From: Herbidospora sakaeratensis
GTDB lineage: Bacteria; Actinomycetota; Actinomycetes; Streptosporangiales; Streptosporangiaceae
DNA: 64,000 bases
Direction: 5' to 3'
Assembly: GCF_001570525.1 (NCBI RefSeq)
Contig: NZ_BBXC01000007.1
Span: forward strand, 103,085-167,084
Both the position numbers and the translations under genes were made by a program. Below the pieces are notes generated by a model. The model did no database searches. It was not told the origin of the DNA and worked only from the letters and a program-made list of their open reading frames with translations. Of the stretch, positions 21,501 through 31,528 are shown in pieces; within the stretch, counting starts at the first letter, position 1; the number at the start of each line of letters is the position of its first letter.

Positions 21501-22135
21501 CCGCCGATGATCTGCAGGTCGCCGGGCTCGTCGAAGATCGCGGTGGCGATCACGGTCCCGGCGGTCCACTCGACCAGGTGACGGCCCTCCCATTGGTGGG
21601 TGCGCCCGTCGAACGGCAACTTCGACAGGTCGGCGTCCCGCAGCCGGTCGAGGGCCAGCTCGCCCCGCTTGACCAGCGCCTCCTTGCGCACCCACTGGCG
21701 GATCAGCCGCCGGTTGTCCATGCCGACCAGCCCCGCCTCGGCCGGCGTGAGGGCCAGCGCGACCAGGTTCTCGTCGGCCTGCCCGCCGGTCGCGTGCTCG
21801 GCGTCCACGCCGACCTTGCCGGCTCCGGCGGCGGCGGTGACGTAGCCGGCGGTGTGGGCCAGGCTGACCGAGAGCTCGGGGGCCTCGGTGATGAAGGGAC
21901 GGCCGTGCGGGCGGCCGCAGCGGTCGCAGCGCTGTTCGAGGGTGAGCACGCAGGCCCGCATGTCGAGGATCTTCGCCGCGCAATACCGGACCAGCAGGTG
22001 GGCGGCCACGAAGTCGAGCCGGTCCTGCTCCCGGGTGAACCGGTCGGCGCGGGCCCGCTCGGTCTCGGTGAGCGTCCCGCCGACGGCGTCCAGGACTTCG
22101 TCGGTGTAACCGGCGACGGCCAGAGGGGCGCGCAT
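21497..22135 (-). CDS. 4'-phosphopantetheinyl transferase superfamily protein
   Basis: A 212-residue Sfp-type PPTase. The magnesium site is KVGVDAEHATG near residue 105 and the WVRKEALVKRGE motif follows near 140. Upstream are the usual DFVAAHLLVRYCAA stretch and CDRCGRPHGRPFI. It transfers phosphopantetheine from CoA to carrier proteins, so it probably primes polyketide, peptide or fatty-acid synthases encoded elsewhere. A GTG directly before the chosen ATG is an equal alternative start. Confidence 0.9.
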   Translation of the reverse strand: MRAPLAVAGYTDEVLDAVGGTLTETERARADRFTREQDRLDFVAAHLLVRYCAAKILDMRACVLTLEQRCDRCGRPHGRPFITEAPELSVSLAHTAGYVTAAAGAGKVGVDAEHATGGQADENLVALALTPAEAGLVGMDNRRLIRQWVRKEALVKRGELALDRLRDADLSKLPFDGRTHQWEGRHLVEWTAGTVIATAIFDEPGDLQIIGG

Positions 22136-22189
22136 CACCTCAGCGTATTGGAGGTATATGTCGATCAAGTGAACTACGGGGGGTAAGCA

Positions 22190-22888
22190 ATGAGCCGTTC
22201 GAAATGTCTGGTTGTGCTGGTCGGAGCCGCTGTGGGCGCGGCGCCGGTGGCCGTGGCGCACGCCGAGCGGTGGCCCATCAAGGTGACCCAGCGTCACCAG
22301 GCCGACGTGCCGAAACCGGGCACGACGAGCGCGGCGAACCGGCGGCTGCAGAAGGACCTGTCCGCGCTGGGGTACTTCACCGGGCCGTGGAACGGCTACT
22401 ACGGCCCCGACATGGCGCAGGCGATGTTCGCCGTGCAGAAGGTCAACGGGCTCAGGACCGACGCCCGGTGGAGCGAGGAGGTCGAGCGGAAGATCCGCAG
22501 GGGCTTCGTGCCCGTCGCGCGCAGCACCAGCGGCGACCTCGTCGAGGTCGACATCGGGCGGCAGCTGCTCATGGTCGTCAGGAACGGCAAGGTGGTGAAG
22601 GTCTTCAACACCTCCAGCGGGAACGGCAAGCCGTACGGCGGCGGCAAGATCGCCAACACGCCCCGGGGCGTGTTCACCGTGCAGCGGCAGGTGAACAAGA
22701 TGGAGAAGTCGCCGCTGGGCCTGCTCTACCGGCCCAAGTACTTCAGCGGCGGCTACGCCATCCACGGGTCGGGGCGCGTCCCGCCCAAGCCGGCCTCGCA
22801 CGGGTGCGTGCGGGTGTCGTACGAGGCCATGAACTGGTTGTGGAAGACGAACAGCCTGCCGGTCGGCGGGCGGGTGTGGATCTACTGA
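22190..22888 (+). CDS. L,D-transpeptidase with peptidoglycan-binding domain
   Basis: A 232-residue secreted enzyme. A signal peptide covers about residues 1-25 (ends VAHA). A PG_binding_1 domain (residues 46-105) precedes the YkuD domain, whose catalytic motif is IHGSGRVPPKPASHGCVRVS with Cys206. It would make 3-3 cross-links in peptidoglycan or attach proteins. GGGGGGTAAGC upstream supplies the ribosome site. Its stop overlaps the 3' end of the convergent aminopeptidase by seven bases. Confidence 0.92.
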   Translation: MSRSKCLVVLVGAAVGAAPVAVAHAERWPIKVTQRHQADVPKPGTTSAANRRLQKDLSALGYFTGPWNGYYGPDMAQAMFAVQKVNGLRTDARWSEEVERKIRRGFVPVARSTSGDLVEVDIGRQLLMVVRNGKVVKVFNTSSGNGKPYGGGKIANTPRGVFTVQRQVNKMEKSPLGLLYRPKYFSGGYAIHGSGRVPPKPASHGCVRVSYEAMNWLWKTNSLPVGGRVWIY

Positions 22889-24207
22889 AGCCCGTCGAGC
22901 CACGCCTCGATCGCGTCGGCCGAGCGGGGCAGCCCGCCGGACATCAGGCGCGCGCCGTCGGCGGTGATCACCAGGTCGTCCTCGATCCGCACCCCGACGC
23001 CGCGCAGCTCCGGCGGCAGCGTCAGGTCGTCGGGCTGCAGGTAGAGGCCGGGTTCGACGGTCAGCACCATGCCCTCTTCGAGCACGCCGTCGAGGTAGGT
23101 CTCGGCGCGGGCCCTGGCGCAGTCGTGCACGTCGAGGCCCAGCATGTGGCCGCTGCTGCACAAGGTGTAGCGGCGGTAGAGACCCGTCTCGAAGTCGGAC
23201 TTCAGGCCCCAGCCGGCCAGCCCGTCGGCGATCACCCGCATCGCGGCCAGGTGGAAGTCGCGGAAGCGGGCCCCCGGCCGCAGGGTGGCGATGGCGGCGT
23301 TCTGGGCGTCGTACACGAGGTCGTAGACCTGGCGCTGGATCGGCGAGAACCGGCCCGACAGCGGGAAGGTGCGGGTGACGTCGGCGGTGTAGAGGCCGTC
23401 GGTCTCCACCCCCGCGTCGAGGAGCAGCAGGTCGGCGGGGTTCAGCGGGCCGTCGTTGCGGATCCAGTGCAGCACGCAGGCGTGCGCGCCCGAGGCCACG
23501 ATCGAGTCGTAACCGGTCGCGTTGCCCTCCAGCCGCGACCGCAGGCCGAAGATCCCCTCGACGTAGCGCTCGCCCCGGGGGTGCGCGAGCGCCTGGGGGA
23601 GGGCCCGGACGACGTCCTCGAAGCCCCGCGCGGTCGCGTCGACGGCGTGCTGGAGCTCGGCGATCTCGTGCTCGTCCTTGATCAGCCGCATCTCCGAGAG
23701 GTACGAGGTGAGCTCGGCGTCCTGGTCGAGGGTGCGCCCGCCGGGGCGCAGGTCGTCGATGTGGGCGGTCTCCAGGCCGTACAGGGAGGAAGCCTCCTGG
23801 AGGTCGGGGCGGCGGCCCACCCAGAACTCCCCGAACCGCCGGTCGCGGTAGAACTCCTCGCCCTGCGCCCGGGGCGAGCGGGGCCGCAGGTAGAGCACGG
23901 CCTCGCCGGACGGCTCGATGACCAGCACGTCGGCGGGCTCCTGCGCGCCGGTCAGATAGGTGTACGCGCTGTGCGCCCGGAACCGGTAGTCGCTGTCGTT
24001 GCTGCGGACCTTCAGCTCGCCGGCCGGGATCACCAGCCGCTCACCGGGGAACCGCTGGGCCAGCCGGGCCCGCCTCTTCCGCGTGTACGCCGCCACGGGC
24101 AGCTGCGGCAGATCGTCGTGCCGCGTGTCGGCCCAGCCCGTCGTCATGAACGCGGCCAGCTCCGGCGTGATGGGGAGGTCATGGGAACCGGTGTTCTCGG
24201 TCGTCAT
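22882..24207 (-). CDS. pepP: Xaa-Pro aminopeptidase (M24B, aminopeptidase P)
   Basis: Releases N-terminal residues before proline. The protein (441 residues from the ATG at 24207) has an AMP_N domain (RRARLAQRFPGERLVIPAG) and a pita-bread M24 domain with all five metal ligands in order: LLLDAGVETDGLYTADVTRTFP (two Asp), SGHMLGLDVHD (His), LTVEPGLYLQ (Glu) and GVRIEDDLVI (Glu). An ATG nine codons upstream is possible but lacks a ribosome site. Confidence 0.93.
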   Translation of the reverse strand: MTTENTGSHDLPITPELAAFMTTGWADTRHDDLPQLPVAAYTRKRRARLAQRFPGERLVIPAGELKVRSNDSDYRFRAHSAYTYLTGAQEPADVLVIEPSGEAVLYLRPRSPRAQGEEFYRDRRFGEFWVGRRPDLQEASSLYGLETAHIDDLRPGGRTLDQDAELTSYLSEMRLIKDEHEIAELQHAVDATARGFEDVVRALPQALAHPRGERYVEGIFGLRSRLEGNATGYDSIVASGAHACVLHWIRNDGPLNPADLLLLDAGVETDGLYTADVTRTFPLSGRFSPIQRQVYDLVYDAQNAAIATLRPGARFRDFHLAAMRVIADGLAGWGLKSDFETGLYRRYTLCSSGHMLGLDVHDCARARAETYLDGVLEEGMVLTVEPGLYLQPDDLTLPPELRGVGVRIEDDLVITADGARLMSGGLPRSADAIEAWLDGLQ

Positions 24208-24341
24208 GACCTCGCATGGTATTTCACATTCCATCGCGACATTAAGAGTGATTTCGGAGAAGGGGAAAAATCCGGTCCCGCTCTTGACGCAGCGTCACCA
24301 CAGGTTGTTGCCTGAGGAGACAAGCAGAAGGGTGGTGTCGA

Positions 24342-24770
24342 TTGCTCATCGGGACGATCGTGCAGGGAAAGGGCGCCCACGTGGTGACCGTTCCCCCGGA
24401 TGCCAGTGTGACCGACCTGCTCAGCCTGCTGGCCGAGCACAACATCGGCGCCGTGGTCGTCTCCGCCGACGGCCAGACGATCGCGGGCATCGTGTCGGAG
24501 CGGGACGTGGTCCGGCACCTGCACATGCGAGGCGGAGCGGTGCTCGGCGAGCCCGTCTCCAGCATCATGACCGTCGAGGTCCGCACCTGCGGCCCCGACG
24601 AGAACGTCGACGATCTACGCAAGACCATGACCGTTCACCGATTCCGGCACGTTCCGGTCGTCCAGGACGGACGCCTCATCGGCATCGTCAGCATCGGCGA
24701 CGTCGTCAAGAGCGCGATCGAGGAACTGGAGACCGAGCGCGCCCACCTCGTCGGCTATCTGCACGGCTGA
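24342..24770 (+). CDS. CBS domain protein
   Basis: A 142-residue protein of two CBS domains. The first holds VTVPPDASVTDLLSLLAEHNIGAVVV and GIVSERDVVRHL; the second RTCGPDENVDDLRKTMTVHRFRHVPVV and GIVSIGDVVK. Such stand-alone pairs bind adenosine nucleotides as energy sensors. The start is a TTG with AGAAGG upstream. The partner protein is unknown. Confidence 0.9.
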   Translation: MLIGTIVQGKGAHVVTVPPDASVTDLLSLLAEHNIGAVVVSADGQTIAGIVSERDVVRHLHMRGGAVLGEPVSSIMTVEVRTCGPDENVDDLRKTMTVHRFRHVPVVQDGRLIGIVSIGDVVKSAIEELETERAHLVGYLHG

Positions 24771-24781
24771 CCTCCTGGGAA

Positions 24782-24812
24782 GACGGCCCGGCGGCACGCC
24801 CGCCGGGCCGTC
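24782..24812. terminator. bidirectional terminator hairpin
   Basis: A perfect 13-bp stem (GACGGCCCGGCGG with CCGCCGGGCCGTC) and five-base loop, followed on the plus strand by GCCTTTCT. It lies between the convergent CBS gene and subtilase gene and probably terminates both. Confidence 0.85.
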
Positions 24813-24818
24813 GCCTTT

Positions 24819-27800
24819 CTACTGGACGGTGATCTTGTCGACCTCGACGGTCACGCCCTTCACCTTCTCGGTGGAGGTCGCCGTCGTGACCGTGCCCTCA
24901 CCCGCCGACACGCCCTTGACCTTCAGGGTGTACGTCAGCGACTCGCCGGGCGCCCCCGGCGTGCTGGTGACCCGGTAGTCGGAGGCCGCGCCGGCGCCCG
25001 CCGGGATCCGGCCGCCCCGGGTGCCGTCGACGTTCTCAGCCCCGATCGTCAGCCCGTAGGCGTCGCCCGGGTAGGCGATCGGCGACGGGTAGGCGAAGAC
25101 GACGTCCTCCGGCCCGTTGACCCCGATCCACGACTGGAACGTCTTCAGGTCGCCCGTGCCGAACAGGTTGACCCGCCACTCGACGACGATCCACGACGAC
25201 ACGCCGTCGGTCAGCGTCGCGACGTAGACGCCGGGCGCGCCGGTGCCGTCGAGGTCGGTCCAGAACGGGGCCAGCACCGCGTTCGGCCGCGCCGGGTCGG
25301 GCAGGTTCTGTGGCACGAAGGCGACGTCCTGCGTCCCGTCGGTGCCGCCCGCGACCAGATATCCGTTGGACGTGACGCCCAGGCGGGTGAAGGTCTGGCC
25401 GGCGAACCGGAAGCCCGGGACGGTGAAGTCGAGCGCCTCCTCGTCGCCGATCGGGACCGGCGTGACGCCGAAGGCGTCGAGCGGGAGGTAGCCGAACAGC
25501 GTGTCCGGGGCGATCGACGGCGCGTCCGGCTCGCGGCCGGCCAGCGTCTTCTTGGCGGTGGCGACCTGGGTGCCGACCTTCGTGGCCCCGGTGACCGTGT
25601 TGAGCCGCAGCCGCGCGTTGAGCGTGCTCAGCGCGGTGACCTCGGTGTCGTCGAGGGTGTCGTTCCGGACCGTCACCGTGCAGGTCGACTCGCCGGTGTT
25701 ACGCGGGATCGACGCGGGCGCGCAGGTCTGCTCGACCCCCACGGCGCCCTCGCCGCGGACGAACGCCACCGGCAGGTGCTGCTGCCGGGAGCCGCCGACC
25801 TGCTTGAGGTCGACCTGCCCGAAGTACTGCCCGTCGGGCAGGTCGGGGGCGGCGATCACGATCTGCACGGTCTGCGTCTTGCCCGGCTTGACCGTGAACA
25901 CCGGCGGCACCACCACGATGGACGCCCCGGTGACCGTCTTGCCGGTCGCGGTGTAGGTCAGGGTCGCGTTCGTGACGTTGGTGAAGGTGCGCTTGGCGGT
26001 GATGAGGCCCGGCATCGTGGTGGCGTTCACCGACGGCAGGTTCAGGTCGATCCGGTTCAGCGGGTCGGCCGCCGAGGCGGCGAAGTTCTCCGCCGACTCG
26101 TCGAGGGTCAGCGCGGCGTCGCCGGCCTTCGTCAGGTCGATGCGGCCGCCGCCCATGTCGAACGCGTCGGCCGGAGTCGTGCCGTTCTGCTTGACGACCG
26201 AGGTCTTGGCCGTCGTCTCCAGGGCGGTCTTGACCTGGCCGGGCGTCCACGTCGGGTGCAGCGCGAACAGCAGCGCCGCCGCGCCCGCCACGTGGGGCGA
26301 GGACATCGAGGTGCCCGCGATCGACATGTAGAGGTTGCCGGGCGGCCCTTCGAGCGGCGACTCGGGAGTGGGCGTGGTGCCGGCCAGGATGTGCAGGCCC
26401 GGCGCGGTCACGTCGGGCTTCAGGAAGTCGCCGCCCGGCCCGCGCGAGGAGAACGTGGTGATCACGTCGCCCTGCCAGGTGGCCTTGGCGCCCCGGGTGA
26501 ACGACGCCGTGCCCGCCGGGTTGGCCGCCTTCCAGGCGAGCAGCTGGTCGGTGGCCGGCTTGTCGATGTGCACGGTGGGCAGCCAGTGGTTGTCGGTCAT
26601 CACGTCGAGCGGCTCGGCGTTGTAGAGGATCATGCCGGCGGCGCCGCCCTGACGTACCGAGAAACCCTTCAGCACCCGGTTCGGCCCGCGCTGACAGGCC
26701 ACGATCTTCCCGGTGAACAGTCCAGGAGGCGCGGGGGTGAGGCACAACGCGTCGCCGTACGGCGGCGCCGACGCCAGCACCACCGGCAGGTTCCCGGCCA
26801 CCCCCTCGGTCACGCTCGCGCCCTTGAGGGCAGTCCCGCCCGACAGGGAGATCGTCGACTGGTAGGTCCGCGTCTGCGTCGAGGCCGCCACGGTCGTCAC
26901 CCACGGGCTCAGGTGGTCGGCGGTCGCCGCCCCGGGCCCGGCGTTCCCGGCGGAGGCCGCCACGAACACCCCCGCCGCGTAGGCGTCGAGGAACGCCAGC
27001 TCGACCGGGTCGCTGTACGGATCGGCGCCCCCGCTGATCGAGAAGTTGATCACCCGCACCCCGTCGAGGACCGCCTGCGCGACGGCCTGCGCCGAGTCGG
27101 ACTGGTAACACCCCTCGGCCCCGCACACCTTGTAGACCGCCACGTGCGCGGCCGGCGCGACGCCGTGGATCGGCCCGCGCGAGATGCCGAGCGGGTTGGC
27201 GTCGGCCACCGGCCCGCCGGCCGAGGTGGTCGCGGTGTGCGTGCCGTGCCCGTTGGAGTCACGCGCGCTGTCGCCGTAGACCTCGCCGCCGACGACGGCG
27301 TTGTAGGTGTCGAGGAAGGGTTGCCCCGAGATCAGCTTGTGGTTGCACACGAACACGTCGGCCGCCGGAGTCAGCGGATTGTCGCCGAAGTCGCAGGTCC
27401 GGGCCGTGCCGTCGGCCTTGGCGGGCGGAGCGGGAACGTTCGCGGACGCGGCGAACTGCGGATGCTCCGGCCACGCGCCGGAGTCGAGGACACCGACGAC
27501 GACCCCCTTGCCGGAGTTCGGCGCCCCGCCCAGCTTCGAGTAGACGGCCGGCGCCCCGATGAAGGCCGGGCTGGAGTCGGTGAGCGGCTGCACCATCTTG
27601 TCCTCCTGGACGGCCGCCACCCCCTTGATCTTCAACAACTCGGCGGCCTTGTTCGCCGGCACGGTCAGCGCGACCCCGCCGTAGACGGTCCGCAACCGCT
27701 GGCCCACCTTCGCGCCCCCCACCCGCTTGGGCAGCTCGGCGAGGAAGCCGTTCTCGATGCCCTCGATGTGCTTCAGGTAGTTCCTGGCGGCCGTGCTGCG

Positions 27801-28124
27801 CAGGTCGAGCGCCTTGCCGGTGACGGAGGGGGAGGTGCCCGCCAGCCCGTCGACCCCGCCCTCGTAGGCGGCCAGCGCGTCGTAGTCGAGCTTGACCACG
27901 ACGTTCACGGGGGTGGACGCCCGCGACCGGATCAGCGCCGGGTCGCTCTGGGCGAGCTGACCGGTGGGAGACTTGGCGCCGGTGACCCGCTCGGGGTTGG
28001 TCAGCGGGGTGGCGGTGAGCGTGGGGCTCGGTGAGGGAGAAGGGCTCGCGGTCGCCGGGGGTGAGGCCGCGACCACCAGACTCAGTGCTGCGGCTACGGC
28101 GGCTAACCGTGACTTCTTTGACAC
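24819..28124 (-). CDS. secreted subtilisin-like serine protease (S8) with PA domain
   Basis: A 1,101-residue secreted protease. From the GTG at 28124 a signal peptide (to about residue 26, ATA) is followed by a Ser/Pro-rich stretch, an I9-type propeptide (about 70-180), and the S8 domain with Asp214 in [12 protein letters not shown], His293 in NGHGTHTAT and Ser606 in [16 protein letters not shown] domain (about 445-550) is inserted. The last 400 residues are beta-rich. The start choice rests on GGGAGG four bases before GTG; the ATG 12 bases upstream overlaps that ribosome site and is unlikely. Confidence 0.93.
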   Translation of the reverse strand: MSKKSRLAAVAAALSLVVAASPPATASPSPSPSPTLTATPLTNPERVTGAKSPTGQLAQSDPALIRSRASTPVNVVVKLDYDALAAYEGGVDGLAGTSPSVTGKALDLRSTAARNYLKHIEGIENGFLAELPKRVGGAKVGQRLRTVYGGVALTVPANKAAELLKIKGVAAVQEDKMVQPLTDSSPAFIGAPAVYSKLGGAPNSGKGVVVGVLDSGAWPEHPQFAASANVPAPPAKADGTARTCDFGDNPLTPAADVFVCNHKLISGQPFLDTYNAVVGGEVYGDSARDSNGHGTHTATTSAGGPVADANPLGISRGPIHGVAPAAHVAVYKVCGAEGCYQSDSAQAVAQAVLDGVRVINFSISGGADPYSDPVELAFLDAYAAGVFVAASAGNAGPGAATADHLSPWVTTVAASTQTRTYQSTISLSGGTALKGASVTEGVAGNLPVVLASAPPYGDALCLTPAPPGLFTGKIVACQRGPNRVLKGFSVRQGGAAGMILYNAEPLDVMTDNHWLPTVHIDKPATDQLLAWKAANPAGTASFTRGAKATWQGDVITTFSSRGPGGDFLKPDVTAPGLHILAGTTPTPESPLEGPPGNLYMSIAGTSMSSPHVAGAAALLFALHPTWTPGQVKTALETTAKTSVVKQNGTTPADAFDMGGGRIDLTKAGDAALTLDESAENFAASAADPLNRIDLNLPSVNATTMPGLITAKRTFTNVTNATLTYTATGKTVTGASIVVVPPVFTVKPGKTQTVQIVIAAPDLPDGQYFGQVDLKQVGGSRQQHLPVAFVRGEGAVGVEQTCAPASIPRNTGESTCTVTVRNDTLDDTEVTALSTLNARLRLNTVTGATKVGTQVATAKKTLAGREPDAPSIAPDTLFGYLPLDAFGVTPVPIGDEEALDFTVPGFRFAGQTFTRLGVTSNGYLVAGGTDGTQDVAFVPQNLPDPARPNAVLAPFWTDLDGTGAPGVYVATLTDGVSSWIVVEWRVNLFGTGDLKTFQSWIGVNGPEDVVFAYPSPIAYPGDAYGLTIGAENVDGTRGGRIPAGAGAASDYRVTSTPGAPGESLTYTLKVKGVSAGEGTVTTATSTEKVKGVTVEVDKITVQ

Positions 28125-28243
28125 GTAACCTCCCATAGGGGCTGCGGGGCGGGGTTTGGAACGGTCTAATCTGAGCCGGAGTCTAACTAGAGAGGTTGAC
28201 GCCGCCTAGTGTCCACATGTGGCCGCGACCTAGACTCCTGACC

Positions 28244-28501
28244 ATGAAGCTGAAGCTGGACCTGCACGACATCTTCAACAAGGGCGACCAGATCGACCGG
28301 GCCCTGCGCGGGATCATCCAGGAGGCCATCGACAAGAAGGCGACCGAGGTCGAGATCATCCCGGGGAAGGGATCGGGCCAGCTGAAGAAGAAGGTGCTGC
28401 GTTTCCTGGACCAGAAGGAGATCAAGGCGCTCTACCACCGGATCGACAAGGACGCGAAGAACCACGGACGCCTGTTCGTGTACTTCCGGCACAACAAGTG
28501 A
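28244..28501 (+). CDS. small Smr/MutS2-like domain protein
   Basis: An 85-residue protein that is essentially one Smr domain: LKLDLHDIFNKGDQIDRAL, EVEIIPGKGSGQLKKKVLRFLD and a C-terminal HGRLFVYFRH. LDLH and the PGKGSG turn are the family hallmarks; Smr domains bind or nick nucleic acids. The ATG at 28244 is chosen because upstream in-frame codons show no ribosome site. The stop overlaps the next start (GTGA). Confidence 0.85.
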   Translation: MKLKLDLHDIFNKGDQIDRALRGIIQEAIDKKATEVEIIPGKGSGQLKKKVLRFLDQKEIKALYHRIDKDAKNHGRLFVYFRHNK

Positions 28502-28782
28502 TCGACCTGGTCGTCGTCTACACCGACCGGCTCGACGAGTGCCACGCCTTCTACACGGCCCTCGGCCTGACGTTCACGAAGGAACGGCACGGCGCCGGGC
28601 CCGAGCACTTCGCCGCCCAGCTCGGGCCGGCCGTTTTCGAGCTCTATCCGGCGGCCGGCAAACCCCCGACGGGCCGCCTCCGCCTCGGCCTGACCCTCCC
28701 GCCGGGCCACGGCCGGGAACCCGGCCTGCACACCGTGACCGACCCCGACGGCCGGACGATCGCCCTCACCGTCACCTCCTGA
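28498..28782 (+). CDS. VOC (glyoxalase/bleomycin resistance) family protein
   Basis: A 94-residue single-module VOC protein: IDLVVVYTDRLDECHAFYTALGLTF at the N-terminus and HTVTDPDGRTIALTV at the C-terminus are the paired beta-alpha-beta-beta-beta elements. Activity is unknown; the usual metal-binding His near the start is not evident. The GTG start overlaps the Smr stop, so the pair is co-translated. Confidence 0.8.
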   Translation: MIDLVVVYTDRLDECHAFYTALGLTFTKERHGAGPEHFAAQLGPAVFELYPAAGKPPTGRLRLGLTLPPGHGREPGLHTVTDPDGRTIALTVTS

Positions 28783-28793
28783 GCGGGGGATGA

Positions 28794-29128
28794 CTAAAGG
28801 TCGGGATGGATCAGCAGCACGCCGAAGTGCTTGGAGATCTTCTGGAAATCGCTGAGGTCCTGGGTCACGATCGGCAGCGGCGGTGATTGGCTCAGGGCGC
28901 AGGCGGCGGTCCACAGGTCGTTGGCCCCGCCTGACTTGAGATGGCCCTGAAGCTTCGCGGACATGGCAGCTCGCCGACGGTGGCGAAGCTCATGCAGAGC
29001 AGATGGCCTCGCGTGAGCACCTCGAACTCCTCCCATCGGCTTCCCGGCTTGCGGTCCTGGAAGAAGTAGTGGGAGGCGACATTCGTGTCCAGCACCAACG
29101 GGCCCGGGGGGACGTCGGCCGGTGTCAC
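28794..29128 (-). pseudogene. PIN-domain (VapC-like) toxin, frameshifted and internally deleted
   Basis: A GTG that overlaps the stop of the upstream gene (GTGA) opens a PIN domain: GPLVLDTNVASHYFF, then LCMSFATVGEL. After VGEL (about 28969) the reading frame is lost and continues out of frame for 25 residues. The rest of the domain (SGGANDLWTAACALSQSPPLPIVTQDLSDF) is in the next frame down to 28794. About 30 residues normally found between VGEL and GANDLW are missing. So the toxin carries a deletion plus frameshift and is probably dead. The acidic residues D, E, D of PIN nucleases can still be seen across the two frames. Confidence 0.8.
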
Positions 29129-30099
29129 TCGTCGGCCCCCGAGAAGAAGTCGTCGATCTCCTCGTCGGTGAAGGTGAGCCGGGTGCGCAGGTCTTCGGTC
29201 CGTTGCGGCACGACGACGCCCTGTTCGCGCGCCAGCTGCTCGACTGTCGAGTGATGCCAGAAGGAATCGGCCTCGATGCCGAGCGCGAGGGGTTCGGCCA
29301 CGCGCAGCTCCTCTACTGCCATCCGGTTGACGGCGGAGGTCGCCGGATCGAGGCTGACCTCGCCGTGCCACTCTCCGACGTGCCGGAGGTTCGCCTGGAC
29401 GAGATCGGCCATCTCGTCGGGGAAGGTGATCTGCACAGGGGGGCCGGCGACCGGCTGAACCCGGGCCGTGTTCCGCTCGAAATCGGCTTCCACGAGGTTG
29501 CCGACGATCACGTCGTCTCTCCGTGGCGGTCGTCTCCGCGCCGTGCGGTTCATCCGGCTCCGGGTTTCGGCGTCGAGGACGCCGGACCGGTGGCCGGACG
29601 ACGTCAGTTCGAGCCGGCGGCCCCCGACTCCGATGTTCAGGTCGTTCCCCAGACGGGCGATCGCCCTCGCGAGCTCGGGGTCGAGATCGGCCTCGTCGGC
29701 GCGCAAGGCGTCGACGAGTCGCCCGAAGGCCAGTTGGCTGAGGTCAGGGGCATCGTCGCGGCCGGCCCCGTCGTCGAGCTGAACCTCGGGCAGGGCGAAC
29801 ACCGCCCTGACACTTCCCGGCTCGACTCCTTGGAAGCGCAGACGCGAGGCGGCCTCGATCGCCGCGGGATGGCGGCCGGTCCCGCTCCGCCGACGCTGCC
29901 GCACCACCGTGGAGGCCGCTGCCGCCAATGCGGACTGCAGGCCCAGGATGAGCTTGGCGAGATCCCCGGCAGGGATTTCGCCCAATTCGTCCTGCTCTCC
30001 TGTCAGGATCGCTCGGATCACGGTCTCCACCCCGCCAGCGTTACACACCTCGGGCACCGCCATGAAGCCCTCAATGCGGTGACATGCGGTCATTGCCAT
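29125..30099 (-). CDS. hypothetical protein, putative antitoxin partner of the PIN gene
   Basis: A 324-residue protein of no family I recognise. It has an N-terminal helical part with AKLILGLQSALAAAASTVVRQRRR, a central basic MNRTARRRPPRRDD stretch, a strand-rich region (VEADFERNTARVQPVAG) and an acidic C-terminus, FTDEEIDDFFSGADE. Its stop overlaps the start of the PIN pseudogene and the C-terminus resembles the last residues of small VapB-type antitoxins, so it may be the antitoxin. It is much longer than usual antitoxins. An alternative start is Met13. Confidence 0.6.
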   Translation of the reverse strand: MAMTACHRIEGFMAVPEVCNAGGVETVIRAILTGEQDELGEIPAGDLAKLILGLQSALAAAASTVVRQRRRSGTGRHPAAIEAASRLRFQGVEPGSVRAVFALPEVQLDDGAGRDDAPDLSQLAFGRLVDALRADEADLDPELARAIARLGNDLNIGVGGRRLELTSSGHRSGVLDAETRSRMNRTARRRPPRRDDVIVGNLVEADFERNTARVQPVAGPPVQITFPDEMADLVQANLRHVGEWHGEVSLDPATSAVNRMAVEELRVAEPLALGIEADSFWHHSTVEQLAREQGVVVPQRTEDLRTRLTFTDEEIDDFFSGADE

Positions 30100-30174
30100 T
30101 TCACGGAGTGTACTTGAATCCTCGTGCTCGGAAACCGCAAGTCATTGCATCGTCACCGTTCGGGAGCGGCGGGT

Positions 30175-30549
30175 TCAGGTGACGGCGAGCGGAGCCTGGT
30201 AGCCCGGCAGCGACGGCCATCTGACCGTCAGCACCACCGACTCCTCCTCGGCCACCCACGAGTGGTCGACCCCGTGACCCCACACCAGGTAGTCGCCCTG
30301 CTTCTCCAGGACCACGCTCCGGTCGGGCAGTTCCATGCGGAAGCGGCCGCTGATCAGGACGATCATCGCGGTGCGGGACTCGCCTCTCACCCACTGGGTG
30401 CGTTCTTCGCCCGCCGGGTGGACGCCCCACTTGATCTCGACCTCGTCGCTGTGCCGGGCGTCTCCGGACGGCCGGAAGTGGCCGAGCAGCCAGCCTCGGT
30501 CGAGCAGCGCGTCGGCGTTCGCGTTGCCTACGTACACCCGTTCTGTCAC
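30175..30549 (-). CDS. cupin-fold protein
   Basis: A 124-residue protein from a GTG start. RTAMIVLISGRFRMELPDRSVVLEKQGDYLVWGHGVDHSW reads as the two beta-strand halves of a cupin barrel, with VDHSWVAEEESVVLTVRWPS as the closing strands. HGVDH could hold metal. Function unknown. It begins 11 bases after the dhaM stop on the same strand and may be the last gene of that operon. Confidence 0.65.
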   Translation of the reverse strand: MTERVYVGNANADALLDRGWLLGHFRPSGDARHSDEVEIKWGVHPAGEERTQWVRGESRTAMIVLISGRFRMELPDRSVVLEKQGDYLVWGHGVDHSWVAEEESVVLTVRWPSLPGYQAPLAVT

Positions 30550-30560
30550 GAGCGGCGAGG

Positions 30561-30940
30561 TTAGCAGAGTTTGCCGATCGTCCTGGCCTCCTCCGCGGCC
30601 GCCACCACCTCGTCCAGGGCGGCGCCGGTTCCGGCTGTGACCAGGGCGTTCACGGCGCCTTCGACGAAGGGGGCGTCGGCCAGGACCACATCGGCGCGGT
30701 CTTCGACGAAGGTGCGGGCGGTGAGGACGGCGCTGCCCAGGTCCATGATGAGGACCACGCCGTCGCCCTGGTCGACCTCGGCGACGGCCTCCTCCAGTTT
30801 GGTCAGGCTGGTGCCCAGATCGCCGTCGTCGGTGCCGCCCGCGGGGCGGATGGGGGCGTCTTCGCCGGCGATGCCGACGGCCAGGGCCACCGCCTCCTCG
30901 GCCAGGGCGGCGCTGTGGGAGATCAGCACGATGCCGACCA

Positions 30941-30941
<1 letters not shown>
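30561..30941 (-). CDS. dhaM: PTS-dependent dihydroxyacetone kinase, phosphotransfer subunit DhaM
   Basis: A 126-residue EIIA-mannose-like domain: MVGIVLISHSAALAEEAV with the phosphorylated His9, GTSLTKLEEAV and VVLIMDLGSAVL. It passes phosphate from the PTS to ADP bound on DhaL. This is the short form, without fused HPr or enzyme I parts, so general PTS proteins must supply phosphate. Its ATG overlaps the dhaL stop by one base (TGATG). Confidence 0.92.

Positions 30942-31527
<586 letters not shown>

Positions 31528-31528
<1 letters not shown>

Noticed and set aside
28892-29371. 159-residue PIN protein starting at 29371
   Set aside because: Residues before the GTG at 29128 are the shadow of the upstream 324-residue gene.
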